A stretch of DNA of 64,000 nucleotides from Sphingomonas immobilis (GTDB taxonomy: Bacteria > Pseudomonadota > Alphaproteobacteria > Sphingomonadales > Sphingomonadaceae). Below are positions 51,689 to 59,867 of this stretch, in pieces. The stretch spans positions 123,502 to 187,501 of the forward strand of contig NZ_JAUQSZ010000010.1 of the NCBI RefSeq assembly GCF_030580995.1, given 5' to 3'. The position numbers were made by a program, and so were the translations under genes. A model generated the notes under the pieces. It saw nothing but the letters and a program-made list of their open reading frames with translations. It did not search any database and had not been told where the DNA came from. The stretch's first letter is position 1; each line of letters opens with the position of its first letter.

Positions 51689-53281
51689 TCACTCGACGTG
51701 GGCGGTGCCCGGCCGGTCCTCGCTCAGGCCCCAGAGCGTCACCAGCAGCGCCATCACCACCACCGCGAACGTATACCACAGGCCGGAATAGGGGTTGCCG
51801 GTGCGCGCGACGATATACTGGCTGATGAAGGGCAGGAAACCACCGAAATAGCCGGTGCCGATATGATAGGGGATCGACATCGAGCTGTAGCGGATGCGTG
51901 GCGGGAACAGCTCCGACAGCAAGGCCGCGACCGGGCCGTAGGTCGCGCCGGAGAGCGCCGAGAGGACGAGCAGCCCGATCATGATGAGTGCGATATTGCC
52001 CGGCGAAGGCACCACCTTGTCGAGGTTGTATCCGGCCTCGGTCAGCGCCGTATCGAGCCCGGCGGGCGTGGTGTCGGCCACCGCCTCGCCGCCGATCATC
52101 ACCAGCGTGACGGGCGTGTGGCCCTTCTTGTAGGCGACGCCCTTCTTCGAGAAATAGTCGAGCAGCCGTCCGCATTCGTCGGCCTGTTTGGCGGCGAACG
52201 GATCGTATTTGCAGTGCGGCCCCGACACGACGACGGGCGCGTGGCGCGCAGCGTCCGCAAGGCCGGGATTGGCCGCGCCGCCGATCAGCCAGAAGGCGGG
52301 GAACAGCAGCACGAGCGTCGCCGCATAGCCGAGCACGATCGGGCCCTTGCGCCCGAAGCGATCCGACAGCCGCCCGAACAGGATGAAGAAACCAAGACCG
52401 AGCAGCGCCGCGATTCCGACGATGATCTGCGCCGCCGTCTCGTCGACGCGCATCGTGTAGAGGAAGCTCAGCACGCTGAACATCGCGGTGTACCAGATCA
52501 CGGTCAGCCCCGCTGCGATGCCGAACAGCGCGACGAACAGCCGCTTGAGATTGCCGGGATAGGTGAAGCTCTCGGTAAAGGGATTGCGCGCGGTCTCGCC
52601 GCTCGCCTTCATCGCCTTGAACACCGGGCTCTCGGAGAGTTTGAGGCGCATCCACAGCGAGATCGACAGCAGCACGAGCGAGAATACGAACGGGATGCGC
52701 CAGCCCCAGTCCGCCCAGACGGCGGCGGGCAAAATCGCCTTGGTGGCGAGCACGACGATGAGGCTGAGGATGAACCCGCCGACCACGCCCGCCTGGATGA
52801 AGCTGGTGAAATAGCCGCTCCGGCCCGGCGGCGAATGTTCCGCGACGTAGATCGCAGCGCCGCCATATTCCCCGCCGAGCGCAAGGCCCTGGCAGATGCG
52901 CAGCAGCAGGATGATCGCGGGTGCCGCAAGGCCGATCTGCGCGGCAGGCGGCACGCAGCCGACCGCCGCCGTCGCCACGCCCATCAGCGCGATCGTGACG
53001 AGGAACGTGTATTTGCGCCCGAGCTTGTCGCCGAGAAAGCCGAACAGCACCGCGCCCAAGGGCCGGAATCCGAAGCCGACCGCGAAGCCCGCCCAGGTCA
53101 GCAGCGTCTGCAACGTCTCGTTGCTGGCCGGGAAGAACGCCTGGCCGATCAGCTTGGCGAGCGTGCCGTAGATGAAGAAATCATACCATTCGAACACGGT
53201 GCCGAGCGACGACGCGGCGATGACGAGCTGGATCTCCTTCCGCGTCGGCGCGCGCTTTTCCCCGTCGATTGCTGTCGCCAC
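51689..53281 (-). CDS. MHS-type MFS transporter (metabolite:H+ symporter)
   Basis: About 530 residues, twelve-helix inner-membrane symporter. GTG 53281 is the start, with GGGGAG six bases upstream; the longer open frame to 53929 belongs to a neighbouring gene's antisense. Seen: 'VFEWYDFFIYGTLAKLIGQ' near residue 30, 'GFLGDKLGRKYTF' near residue 85 (MFS loop motif), 'GGEYGGAAIYVAEHSP' near residue 135. An extra hydrophilic stretch of about 90 residues with two cysteines interrupts the second half. The MHS group imports organic acids, amino acids or osmolytes. It is upstream of the Nudix gene on the same strand, 43 bases away. Confidence 0.87.
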   Translation of the reverse strand: MATAIDGEKRAPTRKEIQLVIAASSLGTVFEWYDFFIYGTLAKLIGQAFFPASNETLQTLLTWAGFAVGFGFRPLGAVLFGFLGDKLGRKYTFLVTIALMGVATAAVGCVPPAAQIGLAAPAIILLLRICQGLALGGEYGGAAIYVAEHSPPGRSGYFTSFIQAGVVGGFILSLIVVLATKAILPAAVWADWGWRIPFVFSLVLLSISLWMRLKLSESPVFKAMKASGETARNPFTESFTYPGNLKRLFVALFGIAAGLTVIWYTAMFSVLSFLYTMRVDETAAQIIVGIAALLGLGFFILFGRLSDRFGRKGPIVLGYAATLVLLFPAFWLIGGAANPGLADAARHAPVVVSGPHCKYDPFAAKQADECGRLLDYFSKKGVAYKKGHTPVTLVMIGGEAVADTTPAGLDTALTEAGYNLDKVVPSPGNIALIMIGLLVLSALSGATYGPVAALLSELFPPRIRYSSMSIPYHIGTGYFGGFLPFISQYIVARTGNPYSGLWYTFAVVVMALLVTLWGLSEDRPGTAHVE

Positions 53282-53322
53282 GTCCGCTCCCCCTGTTTCG
53301 ATCGGTGTAGCGGCGGGGCCGT

Positions 53323-54201
53323 TCAGCTGTCCAGCATGCGGATGATGCCGGAGAAATCGGTGCCGCCCTGCCCGGCATCGGCGAACTTCTGATAGAGGTC
53401 CGCCGCGCGCGCGCCCATCGGCGTGTCTGCGCCGACATCGGCGGCCGCCTCCGCCGCCAGTTTCAGATCCTTGAGCATCAGCGCGGTCGCGAAGCCGCCC
53501 TGATAATCGTGATCGGCGGGCGTCTCCGGCCCGACGCCGGGCAGCGGTGCGTAGCTCGTCATCGACCAGCTCTGACCCGAGGACACGGACGCGATATCGA
53601 AGAACTTCTGCGGATCGAGGCCGAGCTTGCGCGCGAGCAGGAACGCCTCGCACGTCGCGATCATCGTCGCGCCGAGCAGCATGTTGTTGCAGACCTTCGC
53701 CGCCTGCCCCGCGCCGTTCGCTCCAGCGTGGATGACGGCCTTGCCCATGTCGGCGAGGAACGGCTGCGCCCGCTCGAACGCCTCGGCGCTGCCCCCCGCC
53801 ATGAAGGTGAGCGTGCCCGCCGCCGCCGCCGCGATCCCGCCAGAGACCGGCGCATCGACCGCCGCGAAGCCGCGCGCCATTGCGCCCTCGGCGACGCGCT
53901 TCGCGGTGGCGACGTCGATCGTCGAACAATCGATCAGGATCGCGGAGGCCGGCGCGGAGGCGAGGATGGCATCGCCGTAGACGCCCTCGACGTGTTTTCC
54001 GGCGGGCAGCATCGTGATGACCGCCTCAGCGCCGTCGCAGGCGGCAGTGGCGGAGTCGACCGGCAGGCATCCCGCCGCCTTAGCCCGCTCCAGCGCCTCG
54101 GCGGAGAGATCGAAGGCGCGGACGTCATGTCCCTTCTTCGCCAGGTTCGCGGCCATGCCGCCACCCATGTTGCCGAGGCCGATGAAGGCTATGCGTGCCA
54201 T
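53323..54201 (-). CDS. mmsB: 3-hydroxyisobutyrate dehydrogenase (MmsB)
   Basis: NAD-dependent oxidation of 3-hydroxyisobutyrate to methylmalonate semialdehyde in valine degradation; 292 residues. Seen: 'IAFIGLGNMGGGMAANLAKK' at residue 4, 'DAPVSGGIAAAAAGTLTFM' near residue 118, catalytic Lys in 'GAGQAAKVCNNMLLGA' near residue 170. ATG 54201 is the start. Forms the valine set with the genes from 54302 to 57273 and mmsA. Confidence 0.94.
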   Translation of the reverse strand: MARIAFIGLGNMGGGMAANLAKKGHDVRAFDLSAEALERAKAAGCLPVDSATAACDGAEAVITMLPAGKHVEGVYGDAILASAPASAILIDCSTIDVATAKRVAEGAMARGFAAVDAPVSGGIAAAAAGTLTFMAGGSAEAFERAQPFLADMGKAVIHAGANGAGQAAKVCNNMLLGATMIATCEAFLLARKLGLDPQKFFDIASVSSGQSWSMTSYAPLPGVGPETPADHDYQGGFATALMLKDLKLAAEAAADVGADTPMGARAADLYQKFADAGQGGTDFSGIIRMLDS

Positions 54202-54213
54202 AAATCCTACTCC

Positions 54214-54299
54214 GTCGCCCCGGCGGAGGCCGGGGCCGCTATGTTTTTGGCAATCGCTGCGCCAGGCAACGCAACGGCCCCGGCCTCCGCCGGGGCGAC
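54214..54299. repeat. REP/BIME-like inverted repeat pair 2
   Basis: Two 25-nt copies (54214-54238, 54275-54299), perfect inverted repeats of each other, with internal CCCCGGC/GCCGGGG hairpins, filling the mmsB/enoyl-CoA hydratase gap. Confidence 0.85.
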
Positions 54300-54301
54300 A
54301 A

Positions 54302-55084
54302 TCACTTACCCTTCCAAACCCCCGCACGCTTCTCGATGAAGGCCGCCATGCCCTCGGCCTTGTCCTCGGTCGCGGTGAGGATCTGGAACAGGCGGCGCTC
54401 GGAGACGATGCCCTGCGAGAGCGTCGTCTCGAACGCGAGATTGACCATCTCCTTGTTCACCATCGCCGCCATCATCGGCATCGCCGCGATCGCCGCGGCG
54501 GTTTTCAGCGCGTCCTCAAGCAGATCGGCAGCCGGCACCACGCGCGCGACCAGGCCCGCGCGTTCGGCTTCCTCGGCGCCCATCATCCGGCCGGTCAGGC
54601 ACATTTCCATCGCCTTGGCCTTGCCGACGGCGCGCGTCAGGCGCTGCGACCCGCCCATGCCGGGGGCGACGCCGAGCTTTATCTCGGGCTGGCCGAATTT
54701 CGCGCTGTCCGACGCGATGATGAAATCCGCCATCATCGCCAGCTCGCACCCGCCGCCGAGCGCGAAGCCGTTCACGGCAGCGATCCACGGCTTGCGCGTG
54801 CCGAACACACCGGTCTGCCAGCCGGAGAAGAAGTCCTCGAGGAAGAAATCCGCCGCCGGCTTGTCGGCCATCTGCTTGATGTCGGCGCCCGCCGCGAAAG
54901 CCTTTTCGCCGCTGCCGGTCAGCACCGCGCAGCGCTGCGACGGATCGGCGTCGAACGCGCCGAACGCGGCGGTGAGATCGGCCAGCACGTCGCTGTTGAG
55001 CGCATTGAGCGCCTGCGGACGGTTGAGCGTGATGAGCGTGACGGCGTCGCGCTGCTCGACGAGGATGTTCTCATACTCAGCCAT
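54302..55084 (-). CDS. Enoyl-CoA hydratase (valine pathway)
   Basis: 260-residue crotonase-family enzyme, hydrating methacrylyl-CoA in this context. Seen: '[19 protein letters not shown]' near residue 15, oxyanion-hole '[15 protein letters not shown]' near residue 63, '[20 protein letters not shown]' near residue 100, and both catalytic Glu positions ('GCELAMM', '[13 protein letters not shown]'). One base away from the hydrolase gene upstream. Length and motifs normal. Confidence 0.93.
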   Translation of the reverse strand: MAEYENILVEQRDAVTLITLNRPQALNALNSDVLADLTAAFGAFDADPSQRCAVLTGSGEKAFAAGADIKQMADKPAADFFLEDFFSGWQTGVFGTRKPWIAAVNGFALGGGCELAMMADFIIASDSAKFGQPEIKLGVAPGMGGSQRLTRAVGKAKAMEMCLTGRMMGAEEAERAGLVARVVPAADLLEDALKTAAAIAAMPMMAAMVNKEMVNLAFETTLSQGIVSERRLFQILTATEDKAEGMAAFIEKRAGVWKGK

Positions 55085-56134
55085 TCAGGCCTCCTGTGCT
55101 GGGGTCCATGCCTCGCCGTCCGGCAAGGGCGCAAAAATCTGGTCGATCAGGTGATCGCTGACGCTTTCGACCGAAGCGGGGTTCCACTTCGGCGCATTGT
55201 CCTTGTCGACGATCAGGGCGCGGACGCCCTCGATGAAATCGTGGCGCTGGACGACGTGGCTGGCGACCGCATATTCCTGTCGCATCTCGTCCTCGAAAGT
55301 GGCCATGTGAGCGCCTTCCTCGACGAGCCGCAGCGATACTTTCATCGATTGCGGAGACTTCGTGCGCAGGATGGCGAGTTGTGCCGCAGCCCAGTCGCCG
55401 CCGTCCGCCTCCAGCGCAGCAATGATGCCCTCGACGCTGTCGCCGGCGAATAGCCGGTCGATCGTCTCGCGATAGTCCAGAACTTTGGCGGCAGGCGGCG
55501 GCGAGGCGACCGCATCTAGAATTGCTGCGACATGCTGCGGTTCCGCTGCGATCCTCGCCTTGGCCTCGTCAAGCCGCGCACTCTCCAGATAGTGCGTCGC
55601 CAGCCCGAGCGCGACGCATTCCGCGCCGTCGAGCCGGTGCCCGGTCAGCGCCAGAAAGGCACCCATCCGCCCCGGCAGTCGCGACAGATACCAGCCGCCG
55701 CCGACATCGGGGAACAGGCCGATCCCGGTCTCCGGCATGGCCAGCCGCGTGTTCTCGGTCGCGACGCGGTAGCGGCACGGCCCGGCGATGCCGACGCCGC
55801 CGCCCATCGTGATGCCGTCCATGAACACGACCGTCGGCTTGGCGAAGGTGAACAGCCGGTGGTTCATCTGATATTCGAGATGGAAGAACGCGCGCGCGTC
55901 CACGCCGTCGCCGGCCCCGCTTTCCGCCAGCATGCGAATGTCGCCGCCCGCGCAGAAACCACGGCCTTCCGCGTGATCGATCACCACCGCCTCGACGCCC
56001 GCATCGCGTTCCGCCGCCGTCAGCGCGTCGAGGATCGCTACGCACATGCCGCTGTTGAGCGCGTGAATCGCCTTGGGCCGGTTGAGCCGCAGGCGCAGCA
56101 CCTTGCCTTCGACGGAGGTCAGAATATCGCTCAC
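55085..56134 (-). CDS. 3-hydroxyisobutyryl-CoA hydrolase
   Basis: Removes CoA from 3-hydroxyisobutyryl-CoA; 349 residues, longer than crotonases as expected. Seen: 'LRLRLNRPKAIHALNSGM' near residue 12, 'FCAGGDIRMLAESGAG' near residue 57, 'GITMGGGVGIAGPCRYRVA' near residue 103, 'METGIGLFPDVGGGWYLSR'-like sequence near residue 130 (the 'PETGIGLFPDVGGG' signature). GTG 56134 overlaps the ACAD stop (GTGA). Completes the valine set. Confidence 0.93.
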   Translation of the reverse strand: MSDILTSVEGKVLRLRLNRPKAIHALNSGMCVAILDALTAAERDAGVEAVVIDHAEGRGFCAGGDIRMLAESGAGDGVDARAFFHLEYQMNHRLFTFAKPTVVFMDGITMGGGVGIAGPCRYRVATENTRLAMPETGIGLFPDVGGGWYLSRLPGRMGAFLALTGHRLDGAECVALGLATHYLESARLDEAKARIAAEPQHVAAILDAVASPPPAAKVLDYRETIDRLFAGDSVEGIIAALEADGGDWAAAQLAILRTKSPQSMKVSLRLVEEGAHMATFEDEMRQEYAVASHVVQRHDFIEGVRALIVDKDNAPKWNPASVESVSDHLIDQIFAPLPDGEAWTPAQEA

Positions 56135-57273
56135 CGCACCAGCTCCCGCCCGACGATCATCTTCATCACCTCGTTCGTCCCTTCGAGGATGCGGTGGACG
56201 CGCAGATCCCGCCAGATGCGCTCGATCGGATAGTCCATGAGATAGCCGTAGCCGCCGTGCAACTGCAGCGCGCGGTCGGCGACTGCCGATCCGGTATCGG
56301 TCGCCAACCGCTTCGCCATCGCCGCGAAGCGTGTCTTGTCGGGCGCGCCTTCCGTCACTTTCACCGCTGCCATGTAGAGCAGCGCGCGCGCCGCCTCGAG
56401 TTCGGTCGCCATGTCGGCGAGGGTGAATTGCGTGTTCTGGAAATCGGCGATCGCCTTGCCGAACTGCTTGCGGTCCTTGGTGTAAGCGACGGCCTCGTCG
56501 AGACACCGCTGCGCCCCGCCGAGCGAGCAGGCACCGATGTTGAGCCGCCCGCCGTCGAGCCCGGACATCGCGATCTTGAAGCCGTCCCCGAGCCCGCCGA
56601 CGAGGTTTTCGCCCGGCACGCGAACGCCGTCGAGGATGAGCTGCGCGGTTGGCTGCGAATGCCAGCCGAGCTTGCGCTCCTGCGTGCCGAAGCTGACGCC
56701 GGGCATGTCCTTTTCGATGACGAGGCAGGAGATGCCCTTTGGCCCCTCCTCGCCGGTGCGGACCATGACGACATAGACCTCGTTCTCGCCGCCGCCCGAG
56801 ATGAACTGTTTATTGCCCGTGACGATCCAGTCGTCGCCGTCGCGCACCGCGCGCGTCCGAAGCGCCGCCGCGTCCGAGCCCGAGCCCGCTTCGGTCAGGC
56901 AATAGCTGGCAATCTTCTCCATCGTGACGAGGGCGGGCAGATACTTCGCCTTGACCGCCTCCGCACCGAAGGCGTCGATCATCCAGGTCGCCATGTTGTG
57001 GATCGAGATGAAGGCCGAGGTGGAGGGGCAGCCATAGGCCATCGCCTCCATGATCAACGCCGCCTCCAGCCGCCCGAGTGCGATGCCGCCCGACACCTCG
57101 CTCACGTAGATCGCGCCGAAGCCGAGTTCCGCCGCCGCGCGGATCGTGTCGCGCGGGAAGAGATGCTTCTCGTCCCATTCGGCCGCGAACGGCGTGATCC
57201 GGTCGGCGGTGAAGCGCCGCGCAAGCTCTTGGATCTCGAGCTGATCGTCGGTGAGGTCGAACTGGCCGCTCAT
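56131..57273 (-). CDS. Acyl-CoA dehydrogenase, probable isobutyryl-CoA dehydrogenase
   Basis: 380-residue FAD dehydrogenase. Seen: 'YCLTEAGSGSDAAALRTRAV' near residue 122, 'DWIVTGNKQFISGGGENEVY' near residue 145, 'RKQFGKAIADFQNTQF' near residue 267 and C-terminal 'ILEGTNEVMKMIVGRELVR' with the GTNE motif. The catalytic base context is 'QLHGGYGYLMDYPIERIWRD'. Followed by the HIBYL-CoA hydrolase, which identifies the pathway. ATG 57273 is the likely start. Confidence 0.9.
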   Translation of the reverse strand: MSGQFDLTDDQLEIQELARRFTADRITPFAAEWDEKHLFPRDTIRAAAELGFGAIYVSEVSGGIALGRLEAALIMEAMAYGCPSTSAFISIHNMATWMIDAFGAEAVKAKYLPALVTMEKIASYCLTEAGSGSDAAALRTRAVRDGDDWIVTGNKQFISGGGENEVYVVMVRTGEEGPKGISCLVIEKDMPGVSFGTQERKLGWHSQPTAQLILDGVRVPGENLVGGLGDGFKIAMSGLDGGRLNIGACSLGGAQRCLDEAVAYTKDRKQFGKAIADFQNTQFTLADMATELEAARALLYMAAVKVTEGAPDKTRFAAMAKRLATDTGSAVADRALQLHGGYGYLMDYPIERIWRDLRVHRILEGTNEVMKMIVGRELVR

Positions 57274-57342
57274 GCGCCATGCCATACAGATTCAGACCGG
57301 CGTGAACACCTTCTTGTTCTCCCGCGAAAGCACGAGAACGCG

Positions 57343-58077
57343 CTAGAGAAGGATCGCCTTCGCCCGCGCCAGCGCCGCCGTACGTTCCGTCAGGCCGTTG
57401 GTGCCGCCGTTGATGCGGAGCGTCAGCGCGCGGATATCGTCCTGATCGGCGACGGCGTTGCAGCCCTTTGCCTGCCAGAAAATGCAGCCGGCACGCACGC
57501 CCATATCGGGATCCTCCAGCAGTTGCGGCTTCGCAACGACATCGAGGCCGGTGACGGTCGCGACCTGAGCGTAGTTGGCGCGGCCGGTGGTCTGCTTGAT
57601 GCCGCGCCCGCGATATTTCCAGCCGTCGCCGTCGCGGCTGTTGCCGAGATTGGCGAGCCCGAAGGCCCTGCCATAGACGATGTTGGCGATCGTCTCCTGC
57701 CGCTCGGCCGACAGGCTCCCCTCGCCCGGCCCGCGCCCGAGCAGCGCGACCTCGTCATCGCTGATCCGGTTGCGACCGAAGGTGTTGCGCAGCCCGGCGA
57801 CGGTATAGTCGAGGTTCTCGACCAGCGTATTGAACCCGCGCGTCTCGACCGATTGCTGCGCCAGCGCGTGCGCAATGCGTAAGGGGGTGGTGAGCCCGGC
57901 AGTCACGAAATATTTCGCCGCCGCTTTGCCGAGGTCGGTGCGCAGCGGCGACACCGCCGTCCGCCCGCCGACGAAGGTCATCAGCGCGGCGAAGCTCTTG
58001 CCGCCGAAATCGCCGTCCGCCTTGATCGCGAACCCGCGATCGACAAGCCGCTGCTGCGCACGCTTTGCATTGATCAT
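57343..58077 (-). CDS. Lysozyme/chitinase-like (GH19-type) cell-wall hydrolase
   Basis: 244 residues. Seen: an N-terminal peptidoglycan-binding-like segment ('RLVDRGFAIKADGDFGGKSF'), the catalytic Glu region 'LAQQSVETRGFNTLVENLDY' near residue 72 and 'YRGRGIKQTTGRANYAQV' near residue 152, typical of family 19 glycoside hydrolases and related phage endolysins. It lies between the valine ACAD and mmsA, next to an inverted-repeat pair. No signal peptide is visible, so export would need a holin or another route. Could be a relic endolysin. Confidence 0.85.
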   Translation of the reverse strand: MINAKRAQQRLVDRGFAIKADGDFGGKSFAALMTFVGGRTAVSPLRTDLGKAAAKYFVTAGLTTPLRIAHALAQQSVETRGFNTLVENLDYTVAGLRNTFGRNRISDDEVALLGRGPGEGSLSAERQETIANIVYGRAFGLANLGNSRDGDGWKYRGRGIKQTTGRANYAQVATVTGLDVVAKPQLLEDPDMGVRAGCIFWQAKGCNAVADQDDIRALTLRINGGTNGLTERTAALARAKAILL

Positions 58078-58171
58078 GTGAAGCCCCCGGATCACGCGCA
58101 AAATGCCACACCGGCGAGCGCGCCGATTGGACAAATACTGCAGGTGCCAAGGTGTAGGACAGCGTCTAGCC

Positions 58172-58257
58172 GTCGCCCCGGCGGAGGCCGGGGCCGCCGT
58201 GTTGCTGGACAGAACGCTCGCCCCAAACGCAGCGGCCCCGGCCTTCGCCGGGGCGAC
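58172..58257. repeat. REP/BIME-like inverted repeat pair 3
   Basis: Two 25-nt copies (58172-58196, 58233-58257) in opposite orientation, one mismatch between them; the left copy is identical to the left copy of pair 2. Located between the lysozyme-like gene and mmsA. Confidence 0.82.
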
Positions 58258-58276
58258 GATGGGGCGATCTTTCAGA

Positions 58277-59773
58277 TCACCCCATCGTCGGGATGATGAA
58301 CGCGCTGTCGCCGGTGCCGCCGCCGTCGGGCCAGCGCTGCGTGACGAGCTTGGTCTTGGTCCAGAAGCGCACGCCTTCCATGCCGTACTGGTTGTGATCC
58401 CCGAACGCCGAGCGCTTCCAGCCGCCGAAGCTGTGGTAGCTGACCGGCACCGGGATCGGCACGTTGATGCCGACCATGCCCGCCTGTACGCGCTGCGTGA
58501 ATTCGCGCGCCGCATGGCCGTTGCGCGTGAAGATCGCGACGCCGTTACCGTATTGATGCTTCGAGGGCAGCGCGACCGCCTCTTCGAAATTGGCGGCGCG
58601 GACGATCTGCAGGACGGGGCCGAAGATCTCCTCCTTGTACGCGCTCATCTCCGGGGTGACATGGTCGAACAGCGACGGCCCGACGAAGAAGCCGTCCTCG
58701 TAACCTTGCAATTTGAAGCCGCGCCCATCGACGACCAGTTCCGCGCCCTCGTCGACGCCGGTCTGGATCCACTGCTCGACCTTCTGCTTGTGCGCCGCCG
58801 TCACCACCGGGCCGTACTGTGCCTGCGGATCGGTCGATATGCCGACGCGCAGCGTGTCGATCGCCGCGACCAGCTTCTCGCGCAGCCGCTCCGCCGTTTC
58901 CTCGCCGACCGGCACCGCGACCGGCAGCGCCATGCAGCGCTCGCCCGCCGAGCCGAAGGCCGCGCCGATCAGATCGTTGACCGCCATGTCGAGATCGGCG
59001 TCGGGCATGATGATGCCGTGGTTCTTGGCCCCGCCCATCGCCTGCACGCGCTTGCCCGCCGCGACGCCGCGCGAATAAACGTACTGCGCGATGTCGGACG
59101 AGCCGACGAAGCTGACGGCGGCGATGCCGGGATGATCGAGGATCGCGTCCACCATCTCCTTGTCGCCGTGGACGACCTGCAACACGCCCTTGGGCGCGCC
59201 CGCCTCCAGAAACAGCTCGCACAGCCGGTTCGGCACTGACGGATCGCGCTCGGACGGCTTGAGGATGAAGGTATTGCCGACCGATACGGCGGGCGCGAAC
59301 ATCCACATCGGGATCATCGCCGGGAAGTTGAACGGGGTGATGCCCGCGCCGACGCCGAGCGGCTGGCGCATCGAATAGACGTCGATGCCCGGACCGGCGC
59401 CCTGCGTATATTCACCCTTCAGCATGTGCGGGATGCCCGCGCACACCTCCACGACCTCCAGCCCGCGCTGGATGTCGCCCTTGGCATCGTCGATCACCTT
59501 GCCGTGCTCCGCGCTCAGCATCTCGGCGAGCGCCTGCATGTTCTGCTCGATCAAGTCCTTGAACCGGAACATCACGCGCGCGCGGCGCTGCGGATTCATC
59601 GCCGCCCATTCGGGCTGCACCGCCTGCGCCACCGCGACCGCCGCGTCGAGCTCCGCCTGCGTGCCGAGGTTGACCGTCGCCTGCACCTGCCCGGTGTTCG
59701 GATCGAAGACCTGGCTGGTGCGCCCACCGGCTCCGCCTTGATAGCCGACGATCATATGGTCGATGACGCGCAT
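58277..59773 (-). CDS. mmsA: Methylmalonate-semialdehyde dehydrogenase (acylating)
   Basis: Converts methylmalonate semialdehyde plus CoA to propionyl-CoA; 498 residues, standard. Seen: 'NFPAMIPMWMFAPAVSVGN' near residue 147, 'FVGSSDIAQYVYSRG' near residue 228, and the catalytic Cys in 'FGSAGERCMALPVAV' near residue 285. Last enzyme of the valine route, upstream of the lysozyme-like gene on the same strand. Confidence 0.96.
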   Translation of the reverse strand: MRVIDHMIVGYQGGAGGRTSQVFDPNTGQVQATVNLGTQAELDAAVAVAQAVQPEWAAMNPQRRARVMFRFKDLIEQNMQALAEMLSAEHGKVIDDAKGDIQRGLEVVEVCAGIPHMLKGEYTQGAGPGIDVYSMRQPLGVGAGITPFNFPAMIPMWMFAPAVSVGNTFILKPSERDPSVPNRLCELFLEAGAPKGVLQVVHGDKEMVDAILDHPGIAAVSFVGSSDIAQYVYSRGVAAGKRVQAMGGAKNHGIIMPDADLDMAVNDLIGAAFGSAGERCMALPVAVPVGEETAERLREKLVAAIDTLRVGISTDPQAQYGPVVTAAHKQKVEQWIQTGVDEGAELVVDGRGFKLQGYEDGFFVGPSLFDHVTPEMSAYKEEIFGPVLQIVRAANFEEAVALPSKHQYGNGVAIFTRNGHAAREFTQRVQAGMVGINVPIPVPVSYHSFGGWKRSAFGDHNQYGMEGVRFWTKTKLVTQRWPDGGGTGDSAFIIPTMG

Positions 59774-59867
59774 CTTGCTCTCCGTAAGGTCTTGCCGGGG
59801 CCGTTACCCCGTGCAGGTCGCGGCTCTATCCCAGCACGCATATAGGGCCGCAACCCTCGACTTGCGA

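Noticed and set aside
53282..53929. N-terminal extension of the MHS transporter
   Set aside because: It overlaps mmsB in another frame and is Arg/Gly-rich; the transporter begins normally at GTG 53281.
56194..57882. 562-codon plus-strand frame
   Set aside because: Antisense to the valine ACAD and lysozyme-like gene; shadow frame.
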